Assembly: GCF_018446385.1 (NCBI RefSeq)
Contig: NC_056000.1
Location: 52,918,722-52,982,721 of the forward strand
Reading direction: 5' to 3'
Source of the DNA: Zingiber officinale
Taxonomy: Eukaryota; Streptophyta; Magnoliopsida; Zingiberales; Zingiberaceae
Length of the DNA: 64,000 bases
Positions 11,601 to 22,804 of this stretch are shown here, one piece after another. The translations under genes were made by a program, and so were the position numbers. The notes beneath the pieces were generated by a model. It was not told the DNA's origin. It ran no database searches and was given only the letters and a program-made list of their open reading frames with translations. Positions within the stretch are counted from its first letter, which is position 1. The number at the start of each line of letters is the position of its first letter.

Positions 11601-14600
11601 TTTTTTTTCGTCTTTGGACTTTTATGACATTAGAAGTGTATGAGCAAGGAACAGGAAAACTCGGTTGGATTGTCAAACTTTTTCTCCTCGTATATGTTCT
11701 CTCTCAACTTTGAATAGAGTACTAAGAAACAACTAGAATTTGACACAACCTTATGATTAAATGAAATTTATTTGATTAAGTTAAAAGATAAGTCATTTAT
11801 TTTCCTTTCACTATTTTTAATTCATTTTATTGGAATATCATTGAAGATATGTGATGATTGCAATTGAAGGGATTAGATTATTTTTTTTAAAAAAAAAACT
11901 CTATCTATTTTAATTTTGAGGTATAAAAAATTTTAAATTCAAACTTAATTTTGTGGAAAACATTTCAAAATGTAAGTTAAAATTTATATTTTTAGTTTTT
12001 AAAAATTTTATACTTATAAAATTAAATAAATTTAATTACAAATTTTAAAATCTAATTTAAGCTAGAATATAATATTTTACATCCCAAAATTTGAAAATTT
12101 TCTATTTTTTGTTTTTCATTTACTCTAATAACTGTTAGTTACATGAACGAAACAAAATGAAATTAAAATTAAATGATACAACAACAACTAAGCCTTATCT
12201 TACTAGATGAGATCAGTTATATGAATCCTTCTACCTCATTAGAACATCCACATCAGTTTACCTATCAATATCTCTAAAATTTAAGATAAATCATCAACTT
12301 TATTAAATTTAGAGAATCTCTTTTCAATACATGGTACACCAGCTATTCTATAATTTACCACATCTTTATTTATTTATTATTATTTCTCTCTCCTCTATAC
12401 TTTTTTATTATTCATTTAATGTTTAGGGTAGCGTTTTCATTTCCTAAATTTAGGGAGTTACTGTTCATAGAATCTAAATTTAGGGAACTAGTAGGGTATC
12501 TAATACAAGGGATTTTTTTAGATAAAATGTAAAATTTAAGGTAAAATGTATATTTGGAGTATCTGATGTGAATGCTCTTAGGCTCTATTCCCTACTATAT
12601 CATCATTTATATTTAAATAAATTTTATCTTGATTTGTTGTTAACCAAGTCGTTTTTGGTTTTCCTCGTTTGATATAGACGTTTGCCATAGTTTTACATCG
12701 CCTAATTGGAGCATTTATTGGCCGTCTAATTATATGTTTGTACCATCTTAAACGTCTCCCAGAATTTTCTCTTGCAACCCCGACTTTCTCTCTAATATTT
12801 TCATTTCTTATCCTGTCCATCCTTGTATATCCGCACATCCACCTTAATATCCTCATCTCTGTAACTCTCATATTCTGCTTATGTGCTTGTGTCATAGCCC
12901 AACATTCAGCTCCATCTAACATTACAGGTCTAACCGTCATCTTGTAAAATTTTCTTTTAAGTCTTAGAGGTACTTTAAGATCATGAAGAACACATGACCC
13001 TCTCCTTAATTTTAATCATCTCACTTGTGTTCTATGTAAGACATCTCTCTCAATCCCTCCAGCATTTTACAAAAAAGATTCTAAATACTTAAAACTCTTC
13101 CGTTATAGACAACTCGTTATTTCCTATCTTAATAATTGTTTCATTACGTCTAATATTACTAAACTTAAATTCTATATATTCTGTCTTTACTCTACTAAAC
13201 TTAAAACCCTTCACTTCTAGTGTTTCCCGCCAAGATTCGAGTTTAACATTTACTTCTTCACGTGCCTCATCTACCAAAACAATATCATCTGCAAACAACA
13301 TACATTGCGGTCATGTATCTTGGATGTGTCCTCAGTTCATCCATGATTAGTGTAAACAGATAGGGATTTAGAGCTAATCCTTGATGGAACCTTATGTTTA
13401 TAAGAAACGTTTCAGTTAATCCGCTTGAAGTCTTTATTGTTGTTATTACATTTTCATACATATCCGTAATTACTTCAATATACGCTATGCTAACATCCCT
13501 AATTTCTAGAGTTCTCCATGTAATTTTCCAAGGACTCTATCATAAGGTTTTTCTAAGTCAACGAATACTATGTGTAAGTCTTGCTTCCGTTCTCGATATT
13601 TTTCAATTAGTTATTTGACAAGATAGATAGCTTCTATTGTCAACCTCCTAGGTATAAATCCAAATTGATTTTCGGTCACCATGATCTCCTTCCTTAATCT
13701 TTTTTCATATTACTCTTTTTTTTAATTTCATGATATGACTCATTAGTTTAATACCCCTATAATTTACACAATTCTGTACGTCTCCTTTTTTTATATAAAG
13801 GAACTAGAGTACCTTTAAGTTTTCAATATTATGTTGGGTTACTTTGTGAGTTACTCAATACTTTGTTTCCCAATACACTTTCATACCTCTATCGGAATAT
13901 CATTTGTTTTTTTTCCATTTTGCATCCTATTTAAAGTTTGCTCTACTACTGACGATAAAAATTTAAATTTCTATAGTCATTTGACCTAATTAAATTACCT
14001 AAATTAAGTTGGTCATCTAAACCTTCATTAAAAAGTTGATAAAAATACCTCTTCCATCGTTATTTTATTTCCTCATCATTTAATAGTATCATATTACATT
14101 CATCTTTAATACATCTTATTTAGATAAAATCTCTTATTTTCCAATCTCTCGCTTTAGCTATTCTATAAATATTTCTTTCTCTTTCTTTTGTATTCAATTT
14201 TCGATATGCGTTCAAAAGTTTCATTTTTAGCTTCCTTTTTTTTTGCCTCTTTCTTAGCTACCGTATATTTTTTAAGTTTTTCTCGTTTTAAAAGCATATA
14301 ATTCCTTACAAATTATTTGTTTTTTCCTTCACTTTCTCTTGTACTTTCTCATTCCACTATTAATATTATTTACTCAGTGGTGCACATTTTTTTGACTTAT
14401 CGAGTACATTCTTGGCTACTATTTTTATCTTTGATATTATCTTATCCCATATCGTATTCGAGTCATTGTATATTTTTGCTAATACTTGTAATACTATCCC
14501 GTCCTTAAATATGTTTTGCTTTCCGTTCTTTAACTTCCACCATTTAATTCTAGTAGTCGTGCATATTTTCCTTCTATTAATACTATGCTTAAGGCGTACC

Positions 14601-17600
14601 TTAGTCCCTACTATTAAGTAATGTTGACATAGATCCACATCATTATCAATAGGTAGCTGGAAATCCTCATACCCATGAGTAATTCCCCTCTTTTAAGTGA
14701 AACCCACGAGATTCTTTGGACATACCTATCTCTATGCTGAAAAACTGTAACCGTTGATATATTTTCTGTGAGAATTGCTGCTATGAGGATGTTCTATGGT
14801 TCTTTGCATTCATTCTCATTTCAAAGCAGTTAAGCTTTTGTGATATGGGCTGAACCTTCAATCCTCAAACATAAAACTTTCTACCTGTTCAAGAAATTTG
14901 TTATAATCAGAAACTGACCTCTCAGTATGGGGAAAGAAGTAACTTGCTACTGGGTACATGATCAAAAGTGCCTAAAAAAAGTACTAGAATGAACCTTAGC
15001 ATTTTTCAATCCACCTTGAATAAATATGGTGTTTTTGCCAATCGTGAATCATATAGAAACACAAATCATAAGTTTCATGTTAAAGGGATAAATAAGTCAA
15101 AAAATAATTCCATCTTACTAAACTTTGTATGAATATCCTATTAACATCATAGTATCATTAATAAACCACATTGACACCAACATCAAGATGCAATAAAAAA
15201 CTAAAGACATTGTTAGAAAATTTTCACTTATTTTAAACGACTGAAATAGCAAAGGAACAATGTAAAAGATATTGTATCACAATTATTCGATATCCTCTGT
15301 AATTGAGATGTTATTTGGTCAATGTTGATTATTGAATCTTAAGGAATACAAATGTTATCATTGGCATCCTCTGGTCGACAATCAATTGCTAACAACGAGA
15401 AGGCGATCCTCTAGTCGAAGACGCTCAAGGAAAAGGCCACCCAAGCTTAGGAAAAGACTCTCGCTTGCTTGAGCAATGTAGCTATTGAATAGTTAAAGGA
15501 CTCACATTAATGTAAATTCAATGTCAAATAAGAAATAAGTTCACTTGCTATCTTCTTGTGTTTGGTAGCTTGATTCATTTGAGCACTTAGCTATTCAATT
15601 GTTAAAGGATCAACAACAACAAAAATTTAATGCCAATAAATTTATAGATTGTTCTATTTGACTCACCCCCTTAACCACTTAATTGTTGAATGATCAATGG
15701 ATCATCATTGATATGAGTTACAATAACAACAACAACCAAGCCTTTTCCCACTAGGTGGGGTCGGCTGTATGAATCCTTTTACGCCATTGAGCTCTATCTC
15801 TTATTATATCATCATCTATATTTAAATAAATTTTATCTTGTTTTATTGTAACTAACCAAGTCTTTTTTGGTCTTCCTCTTCCTCGTTTGATATGCATGTT
15901 TATCATAGTTTCACATCGCCTAACTGGAGTATTTATTGGTCGTCTAAGTACATATCCGTACCATCTTAAATGTGTCTCTCGGAGTTTGTCCTCAATAGAT
16001 GCAACTCCGATTTTCTCCCTAATGCTCTCATTTCTTATTTTGTCCATTTTCGTATATCCACACATCCACTTTAACATCCTCATCTCTGCAACTCTTATCT
16101 CTGCAACTCTCATCTTCTGCTCATGTGCTCGAGTCATAGCCCAACATTCAGCTCCATATAACATAGCAGGTCTAACTGCGGTTTTATAGAACTTACCTTT
16201 AAATTTAAGAGGTACTTTACGGTCACATAAAACACTCGACGCTCTCCTCCATTTCACCCATCCTGCTTATATTCTATGTAAGACATCTCTCTCAATCCCT
16301 CTATCATTTTGTAAAAATGATCCTAAATATTTAAATCTCTCGGTTCCGGGCAACTCGTCCTCTCCTATCTTAACAATTGTTTCATTACTTCTAATATTCC
16401 TAAACTTAGATTCTATATATTCTGTCTTTAATCTACTAAGCTTAAAACCTTTCTCTTCTAGTGTTTCCCTCCAAGATTCTAGCTTAGCATTTACTCTTTC
16501 ACGTGTCTCATCTACCAAAATAATATCATCTGCAAATAACATGCACCACGGTACTGTGTCTTGAATGTGCGCAGTGAGTTCGTCCATAACTAGTGTAAAA
16601 AGATAGGGACTTAGGGTTGATCCTTGATGTAACCCTATCTTTATTGGAAATGCTTCAGTTACTCCGCCTGAAGTCTTTTTTAAAATTCTCATACATATCC
16701 TTAATTAGTTCAATATATGTTACGCTAACACCTCTCTTTTTTAAAATTCTCCATATAAGTTCTCTTGGGACTCTATCATAAGCTTTTTCTAAGTCAATGA
16801 ATACCATGTGTAGATCTTGTTTTTGCTCCCGATATTTTTCAATTAATTGTCTAAGGAGATATATAGCTTCTATTGTCGACCTTCCAGGCATGAACCCAAA
16901 TTTATTTTCTGTCACTGTGGTCTCCTTCCTTAATCTTTTTTCTATTACTTTTTCCCAAAGTTTCATAGTATGACTCATTAGTTTAATACTCCTATAGTTC
17001 GTACAATTTTGTATGTCTCCCGTGTTCTTATATAAGGGAACTAGAGTACTTATCCTCCATTGATCAGACATTCTTTTCGTTTTCAATATCATGTTAAATA
17101 ATTCTGTAAGCCATTCAATACCTTGTTTCTCTAAGCACTTCCATACCTCTATCGGAATAATCATTGATATGAGTTAATGCCAAAAATGTATAGACCACTC
17201 CATTTTTGTCATTTAAGCATCTCATACACCTAGTTGGTAATTAATGACCAAATCCTAAATGGATCCCTACATGTAGATTCTAATAGTATTGTCTTGCGTC
17301 TGCACCTTTTTTATTTCAGCTGGTTGTTTTTGTAGTTTTCCAGTTCTAGTAGCTGATGTTTTTAGATTCTCTAATGTTATGCATAACACTTACAACCTTC
17401 CACATGACCCTTCCAAACACTGAATGCTATTTGATTTGTCAATGATAAGTCCACAGCCAAACCTTAAGCAACAAATTTACTCTTAGGCTGAAGCACCTGT
17501 CTCCTGGAGTGAATCAAGAAATTTGACTTTGTAGTGTTAAAAGAAATAATGATTTTTGTTTTTTATGTGTGAAATAGCGTGCAGAATTTCAGAATAGCTG

Positions 17601-20343
17601 GGACATACAACTGATATTTTTCACTTGTATTTGGAGTTGTCAGTAGCACGTGTCATGTTTCTGAATTATGCCTTTACTGACAATAGAACAGTGTAAGTGA
17701 AGCTTCTTCCATTAACCAATCTTATCCTATGTGGCTCTCTCACATGCATCGCTTGTAGGGTAACTGAAAGATTGATATGATAATCATGAGAATATATGGT
17801 AGAACCATGTTGACCAGTAGGATGAGCATTGACTCTCTTCTTACTTTTTATTTACTAAGTAGGATATTATACCAAGCTTATGAGACCATGGATATGCTAG
17901 GAAGGTAACTGTGATAAGAATGAATTGCTCTCATTTTGATTTTATATAGTGTGATTGGTTGCCAAGATTAATTGACATGCTGAAATTATATTTTTTTCCT
18001 CGTTGAAGCTAATTTTTAACCTATTTCAAGAAGTTGTTTAGCATTTGATCAAGCATGAGATCAACTAAAATAAAGGAAAATTTCTTTTGACCCCATCTTT
18101 TTCTTTGTTGTCCTTACTATACAGGAAAAACAAGAATATTTTTTTTGTAATAAATATTATCTAGAATTTCTCTTAGATTCAAATTCATAACAGGAATTGA
18201 CATTCTTTGTTTCTTACTCACACAATATGTAGATATGTCAATTTTGAATAGTAGTACATATTAGATCTATGTCAATTATGCATATTTGTATTAGTCACAG
18301 CCTCTATTATTCCATTTATTGTAAAGGTTCCCATGGAATTCATTGCTCAGTTTTTACATGAAAAAGTTAAAAAGTTTGTGTGGATATGTAATTATCATTT
18401 ATGTTAAATACTTGTACATCACACTTACCATATAGCCGATTCCACCTAGTGGGATAAGACTTGGTTGTTGCTGTACTTGTACGTCACACTTAAGCAACCT
18501 CTTTTGTTGGCGATATGGGAAAGAATACAATATGGATAACCATAGATATAGATGTGTCTCATGTCAAGACTAGTAAAAGCACGAGGATAATGCTTGATTT
18601 GTACATTAGATATCACTAATTGTTTTGTGTGCTGTCAGTGTTCATCCAAAGCCAAGATCAACCTCTCCAGGAGATTCAGTTGTATTACTTATAGTTACCA
18701 TATTAATGGATAAAACAGATTTGAAATTCTCTTTCATTTGAAGACATAACTTTATCCATGTGCTTTGTGTTAGCCTAAAGTTCAACAATATTGTCATTCC
18801 AACCCTATTACTTTAGTCCCACAAGCCTAAGATTTTAGGGAGAAAGAATCCTTCCAACCAACTTTCTTTCTTATTCTTATATTCAAGGTCAACTTTGAGT
18901 CAATTGAGCTCAATTTTGAACTGAAAGGAAACTGTAAAGCACTTTGGACAAGGAGGAAGAACTTTATTAAAACTGGCTACAATGCAGATCAGGTAGGAAG
19001 AAGGCTTCTTTTGGACTGAAGAATAAGTGAACAAGCTGAAGTGGAGTTATGGGGTAGAGCTAGATGTGGACCATGGTGGAGATGGGTGACAAATTTGTCG
19101 TTTAGGAAGTGCACAGAACCTCTCGTGTCACAGTAGTCATTTTAGCAGGTTGTCAGAAGTCCTCTCCTCATCCATGTATTCGATGCCCTTTTAAACCCCA
19201 AAGTGAGATTCAGCTCATTGGTATTGCTACTCGTAGTTAGGACTTGGATATTTCAACCATGCACAGAGTTTCCAACATCACAGTGAAATTGAGGACCAAC
19301 TGGTTTTCTGTATAGAGGAATTGAGGACCAACTGATTTTCTGTATAGAGGATAAATTTGTATGATGCAACCATGTAGACAACAGTTGTGTGATAGATACA
19401 AAGGTGGCTAGCATAAATTGTCCTTTTCTTCTGAACGTAGCATTGACAAGTCTCGTGCTTGGAGCTATACTTTTATAAAGAGAATAGCCTATTTGTACTC
19501 GTAACGATGGCATGCTAATAATATTTGATAGTCCACCTTTCCTTTTTAATGCATTTATATGGTATGATGCTCGATAGAATAGGAGCAAATTACTTAGTAT
19601 AATTAGTTAATTTGTTATGGAGTTGATAAATGTCTAGGTTGTTTCCTATTTCAAATAATGCTATAGAATTAGATTACAATTCATATTCTATCTAAGAATG
19701 GAGATTGTAATTGACAATTTCTGATTGATCTTCTGTCTCTGTACCATGTGGGAGCATTTATTAGACATTCAAGATTTTCACTGGCGATGTCTGACTTGGT
19801 GGGCTTGAATTTGTTCTTTCTCACAGAGCTAGTCCAAGTCTGAAATCAGGTCATGAAGTTATCGAAGCCGGCCCTAGTGCACCATTGTGTAGTTTATCGA
19901 AGCCAGCCCTAACACACCATATCGTTTATTTATATGCATAGATGCTTCCATTTTACTATGATGCCATTTACTAGTCCTAGGGATAGCATCTCTGTATATT
20001 TTCCAAACACAAACCAAGCTCATAGATCAGAAGCATTGCAGAGGTTGCACTAGCCATATTGAGTTTAATTTGAGACTTCATCTTTTCTGTCCACTCATTG
20101 CAAAACTTGCACTAGCTTCAGTTGATTTTGACATTCATTTTTCTGTACAGGTCTGACGGAAAAGAAGTCCTTGTTGATGATAAAGAACTGAAAGCTAAAA
20201 ACCCATTGTTGGTAAGCTGTGCAGCCTATTGTCGCATTGCTGTAATTTTTTTGGCGTTAGTATAGATGTTGAGATTGAACTTTTTCATACCACAGTTAAT
20301 CAGTTTCTACGAGCAACACATTCGCTACAGCCCAAACCAATGA
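8658..20343 (+). CDS. LHP1: LIKE HETEROCHROMATIN PROTEIN 1 (chromodomain/chromo-shadow Polycomb reader)
   Basis: Exons are 8658-8869, 8959-9045, 9187-9897, 20151-20211 and 20296-20343. All junctions are GT-AG, phases agree, and the product is 372 residues. A Glu-rich N-terminus (residues about 10-45) precedes the chromodomain (about 49-101). The domain reads [23 protein letters not shown], then [17 protein letters not shown]; Tyr50, Trp71 and Trp81 fit the aromatic cage that binds H3K27me3. A basic RLRKRKRRH stretch follows (likely nuclear localisation). The middle is hydrophilic, and the C-terminal chromo-shadow domain (about 309-372) ends [12 protein letters not shown]. In Arabidopsis LHP1/TFL2 spreads Polycomb silencing and represses FT. 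The start chosen is the ATG before the acidic stretch; an upstream in-frame ATG at 8514 would add 48 residues with no family resemblance. Intron 3 is 10,253 bp and full of transposons. The protein is slightly short for the family (about 400-445). Confidence 0.95.
9898..12176 (+). other. LHP1 intron 3, first part, no gene seen
   Basis: AT-rich intron sequence. A purine-rich stretch lies at 11140-11210 (GAGAGAAG-type). Short ORFs at 10351-10578, 10813-11103 and 10987-11214 have no recognisable domain and look accidental. Confidence 0.6.
12177..14645 (-). mobile_element. RTE-clade LINE, old copy with internal MITE
   Basis: On the minus strand the 3' end (12177-12241) has the RTE tail, seen as ACAACAACAACTAAGCC on the plus strand. 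Coding remnants then run upstream: the C-terminal region ([19 protein letters not shown]; 12578-12940), the reverse-transcriptase core ([12 protein letters not shown]; near 13260-13301) and the pre-RT linker (WWKLKNGKQ; 14366-14638). The frame is interrupted many times and the 5' end is missing, so it is dead. No endonuclease domain is present. The right edge is approximate and no target duplication was found. Confidence 0.85.
12242..12577. mobile_element. Tourist-like MITE (336 bp) inserted in the LINE
   Basis: It begins GAACATCCACATCAG and ends CTGATGTGAATGCTC, which are imperfect terminal inverted repeats. It is flanked by TTA on both sides (12239-12241 and 12578-12580). It interrupts the LINE exactly where the younger copy at 15721-17159 is continuous. 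A 3-bp TTA duplication points to the PIF/Harbinger superfamily. It has no coding capacity. Confidence 0.85.
14646..15720 (+). other. LHP1 intron 3, stretch without gene
   Basis: AT-rich intron sequence. Its last part (15480-15720) contains loose repeats of a stretch with TTAAAGGA and TTAATGCCAA, also seen just right of the LINE at 17175. No ORF of note. Confidence 0.5.
15721..17159 (-). mobile_element. RTE-clade LINE, younger 5'-truncated copy with 17-bp target duplication
   Basis: The minus strand encodes most of an RTE reverse transcriptase in three nearly contiguous ORFs. 16655-17164 has [32 protein letters not shown] and [13 protein letters not shown]. 16267-16692 has [20 protein letters not shown] and the catalytic [10 protein letters not shown]. 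15751-16257 has [12 protein letters not shown] and LKWMCGYTK. The frame changes at about 16660-16690 and near 16260, so it is no longer functional. The 3' tail lies at 15721-15745 (plus strand CAATAACAACAACAACC). The perfect 17-bp direct repeat ATCATTGATATGAGTTA flanks it at 15704-15720 and 17160-17176, fixing both ends. It is less decayed than the copy at 12177. Confidence 0.95.
17177..18408 (+). other. LHP1 intron 3, stretch without gene
   Basis: AT-rich intron sequence. No convincing ORF, repeat array or RNA gene was seen. Confidence 0.5.
18428..18473 (+). mobile_element. 46-bp micro-insertion of an RTE 3' end with 19-bp target duplication
   Basis: The insert contains GATTCCACCTAGTGGGATAA then GACTTGGTTGTTGCTG, the 3' terminal sequence of the RTE LINEs in this intron (inverse of 15725-15770). 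It is flanked by TACTTGTACATCACACTTA (18409-18427) and the same 19 bases with one change (18474-18492). This is a target-primed insertion truncated to its last few dozen bases. Confidence 0.85.
18493..20150 (+). other. LHP1 intron 3, last part; small tandem duplication
   Basis: A 32-bp unit starting AATTGAGGACCAACTGGTTT is duplicated in tandem at 19287-19318 and 19319-19350, with one base different. A loose duplication of ATCGAAGCCRGCCCTA occurs at 19860-19910. Otherwise nothing is recognised. Confidence 0.55.
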
Positions 20344-21226
20344 TCTATTTCAACAAAGTATATCGACAATTTCCTTCATAAAGCATGCCGGAGACTGTGG
20401 TAGTTAATTATATGCTTACAAATGGTAGGCTGGATCTTTTTCCATGCAAATACCAATCAAGATGGTTTGAGCTTTTTTATATTTTCTTGTGAAGTACGTG
20501 TTGTAGCATTGGCAACTAAGAATCTGATGTTTGTATCATTACGTTACCACGCATTCCCGTGTATATAACTTTTATCGACAAATTCTTTTTGTCAAGTGAT
20601 TATCCTCTTTTTTTTTTTTTTTTCTGCCAACTGATGGTGTTTGGCAATACCTGTTTGTAGTTGTATCTATCTGGATCTTTGACAAACTTCCAAATTGGAA
20701 GATAGGCAAATACGGTCGACATTGAATGTTAGTATTGGAGTGTGTTGATTTATATTGGAAGATAGTCAATTCTAAAATTTATCCCATTCAGACAGAAGGT
20801 TGATCAGATGTTGAGCCTTTGGTATAAAAGTAAAATTATTGTCATATTGATTTTGGTCATGAATTTGAGTTGCGAAACTGTCTTTGCAATGTAAGGTAAT
20901 ATTGCTTACAATAGACTCAATGCTATTCAATTCTTTTTTCGAGATGCCATATGAACGGAAATTTTCTGACTGCCGTTTTAGGATACAAGGTTGATCACGA
21001 AGGGTAAAAAAACAGTACTTTGGGTGTCTCATTTCGGCAGTGTGCACTTGATAAATGTAAAACTGCACATTTTTGGTGTAATGTAACTTGCCGTGCCTAA
21101 TTCAAAAACGTGTCATAATTAGATTCAGAATCTGCAAAATGGATAAGCGATCAGCGTCAACATTAAGACAGTTAATGCTGCTCAAAGGAAGAAAATTATC
21201 TTCTTTTTTTTTCATAAAAAATTGAA
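20344..21226 (+). other. LHP1 3' flank, no gene seen
   Basis: The first few hundred bases probably hold the LHP1 3' UTR, but no certain polyadenylation site can be picked. Minus-strand ORFs at 20572-20769 and 20772-21068 show no recognisable domain. Confidence 0.4.
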
Positions 21227-21299
21227 TTCCGTTGCCGGGACTCGAACCCGGGTCTTTCGGGTGAGAGCCGAATATCCTAACCAACTAGACTACAACGGA
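21227..21299 (-). tRNA. tRNA-Glu (anticodon CTC)
   Basis: On the minus strand a 73-base cloverleaf runs from TCCGTTG (5' acceptor strand) to CAACGGA plus discriminator A. The anticodon arm is TTCGG-CTCTCAC-CCGAA, so the anticodon is CTC (21263-21265). The A box region reads TAGTCTAGTTGG and the B box GGTTCGAGTCC. No intron. A run of six T about 8 bases downstream on the minus strand (21213-21220) serves as the Pol III terminator. Confidence 0.97.
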
Positions 21300-21680
21300 A
21301 TGTTATTTTTAAGACTTATTTTTAATAGGATATATATGATTCTTGTAGATGGTCTACTATCATGAACATTAGAGAAGTAAATCTTTAGCAATCCACGTAG
21401 TTTATTAAGTAACCTTCCATGTTTCGATGGCAATGTAGATGTAGTAATTAAAAAAATGTTTTTGTTTTATTTGACAAGTCCATCTTCATGAATGCAAGGT
21501 ACCTAGAACGATATCAGGGACATTAGCAACTAGTAGAACATGCAAATAGCTAAAAAAGAAGTGTCAATTTTAAAATTATATTCTGGTTCACAACAGAAGG
21601 GATATTACAATTTATCAACAAAACTTGGGCCCTTGGGGCTTCTTTGAACGCAGGGTTCCTGTGTTTGATGAACAAGGTCA
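21300..21680. other. intergenic, nothing recognised
   Basis: AT-rich sequence between the tRNA gene and the hAT element. No supported ORF or repeat. Confidence 0.5.
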
Positions 21681-21688
21681 ATTAGCAT

Positions 21689-22555
21689 CAGGGACGAATT
21701 TATGTAAGGGCTGGGCTGTGCTGTAGCCCAGCCCTTCAACAAAATCATTTGAAAATTTGAATTACTTATTTGGTATCTCGAAGTCAATTTTGGTCATCTC
21801 GGTCAAGAAGAGAACTTTCCATAGTATATAACAATAACTAATAAACTTAATTATATAAAATTTTTTGACAAATATTCATTCACTCTACCAATTTAATAAA
21901 TTCTTTCACTACAAGAAAATAATAATATAAAAAAATCTATTACTAAAAGTTATTTTTTCGTCCCTTATGAAAGTCCCTGATTAATTTTAACATGAAAATA
22001 TTTCATTTCTAATTTAAAAAATTAGTTAAAAAATTATTTATATATTTTTTTGTAAATTGATCAAATAAAATTAATTTAAAATGAAATTTTTTCGCTATTT
22101 TTTTAAATTTGTTATTAATACATCAGAAATAACATATTAAGTATAATTTTAATTGGTTTATAATTCTATTTATAAATCCGTATATAATTTGTTTAAAATT
22201 TGATAAAATATTGGAAAAGCCAAGATGATAATGTGCTCATGTAAATGAACTTGGACCCCTTCTACAACTCTTTGGTGGATTCAACCAAGTTCTCTCGGAG
22301 CGGTGCGATGATTAAGACATGGGGTGTTGTCATATGAAGTCTTGGGGTCGAAACTTGACATGACCGAGCATAACCTCTCCCATGTCTTGGTCATTTACAC
22401 TAATAGCTGGTAGCCATCCGTGATTTACCTCCTCCGTGTTGGCCAAGGACGGGTTGACGGGGGCGCTGGAACGAGCGAATCACCTTTTGCCACTTGGTGG
22501 ACTCAACCAACTCAGAATTAGCCTAGTCCACTTTTAATTTCTGGATCCGTCCCTG
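21689..22555. mobile_element. non-autonomous hAT element with 8-bp target duplication
   Basis: It starts CAGGGACGAAT and ends ATCCGTCCCTG, inverted termini of 10-11 bp of hAT type. The perfect 8-bp duplication ATTAGCAT flanks it at 21681-21688 and 22556-22563. A subterminal inverted motif GGGCTGGGCT/AGCCCAGCCC lies at 21709-21735. There is no transposase ORF. Without the nested SINE (22289-22493) it is about 660 bp. It lies just downstream of the endonuclease V stop codon. Confidence 0.93.
22289..22493 (+). mobile_element. tRNA-derived SINE nested in the hAT element
   Basis: About 205 bp, with an A-box-like GCGATGATTAAGAC (22305-22318) and a B-box-like GGGGTCGAAACTTG (22344-22357). Flanks are TTGGTGGATTCAACCAA (22272-22288) and TTGGTGGACTCAACCAA (22494-22510), a 17-bp target duplication with one difference. 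It is GC-rich against an AT-rich background. The family is not named. Confidence 0.8.
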
Positions 22556-22804
22556 ATTAGCATGCTTAAGAAAATGAAGAGAAAGTAGTTAGAAATACAA
22601 GAACCACCAGCAATGATACTATTCTTTGTTTGGTGATGTTGGGAATTTGCACTTTGTTTGGTCATCAGAAACGGAACGGCATTTTGCACCAAAGTCGAAT
22701 GAAGATGGTACATTGCGGTGTTAAAGACTGTAAAACAGTAGTCTTAAACAAACAGCTTGCATAATTGTGTTTTCCCCCCTTATCTCAATAGTTTGCCTAA
22801 GGAA

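Noticed and set aside
21907-21919. CACTACAAGAAAA, the classic CACTA terminus, inside the hAT element
   Set aside because: No inverted partner end and no 3-bp duplication were found within the element, so it is probably a chance match or a relic.
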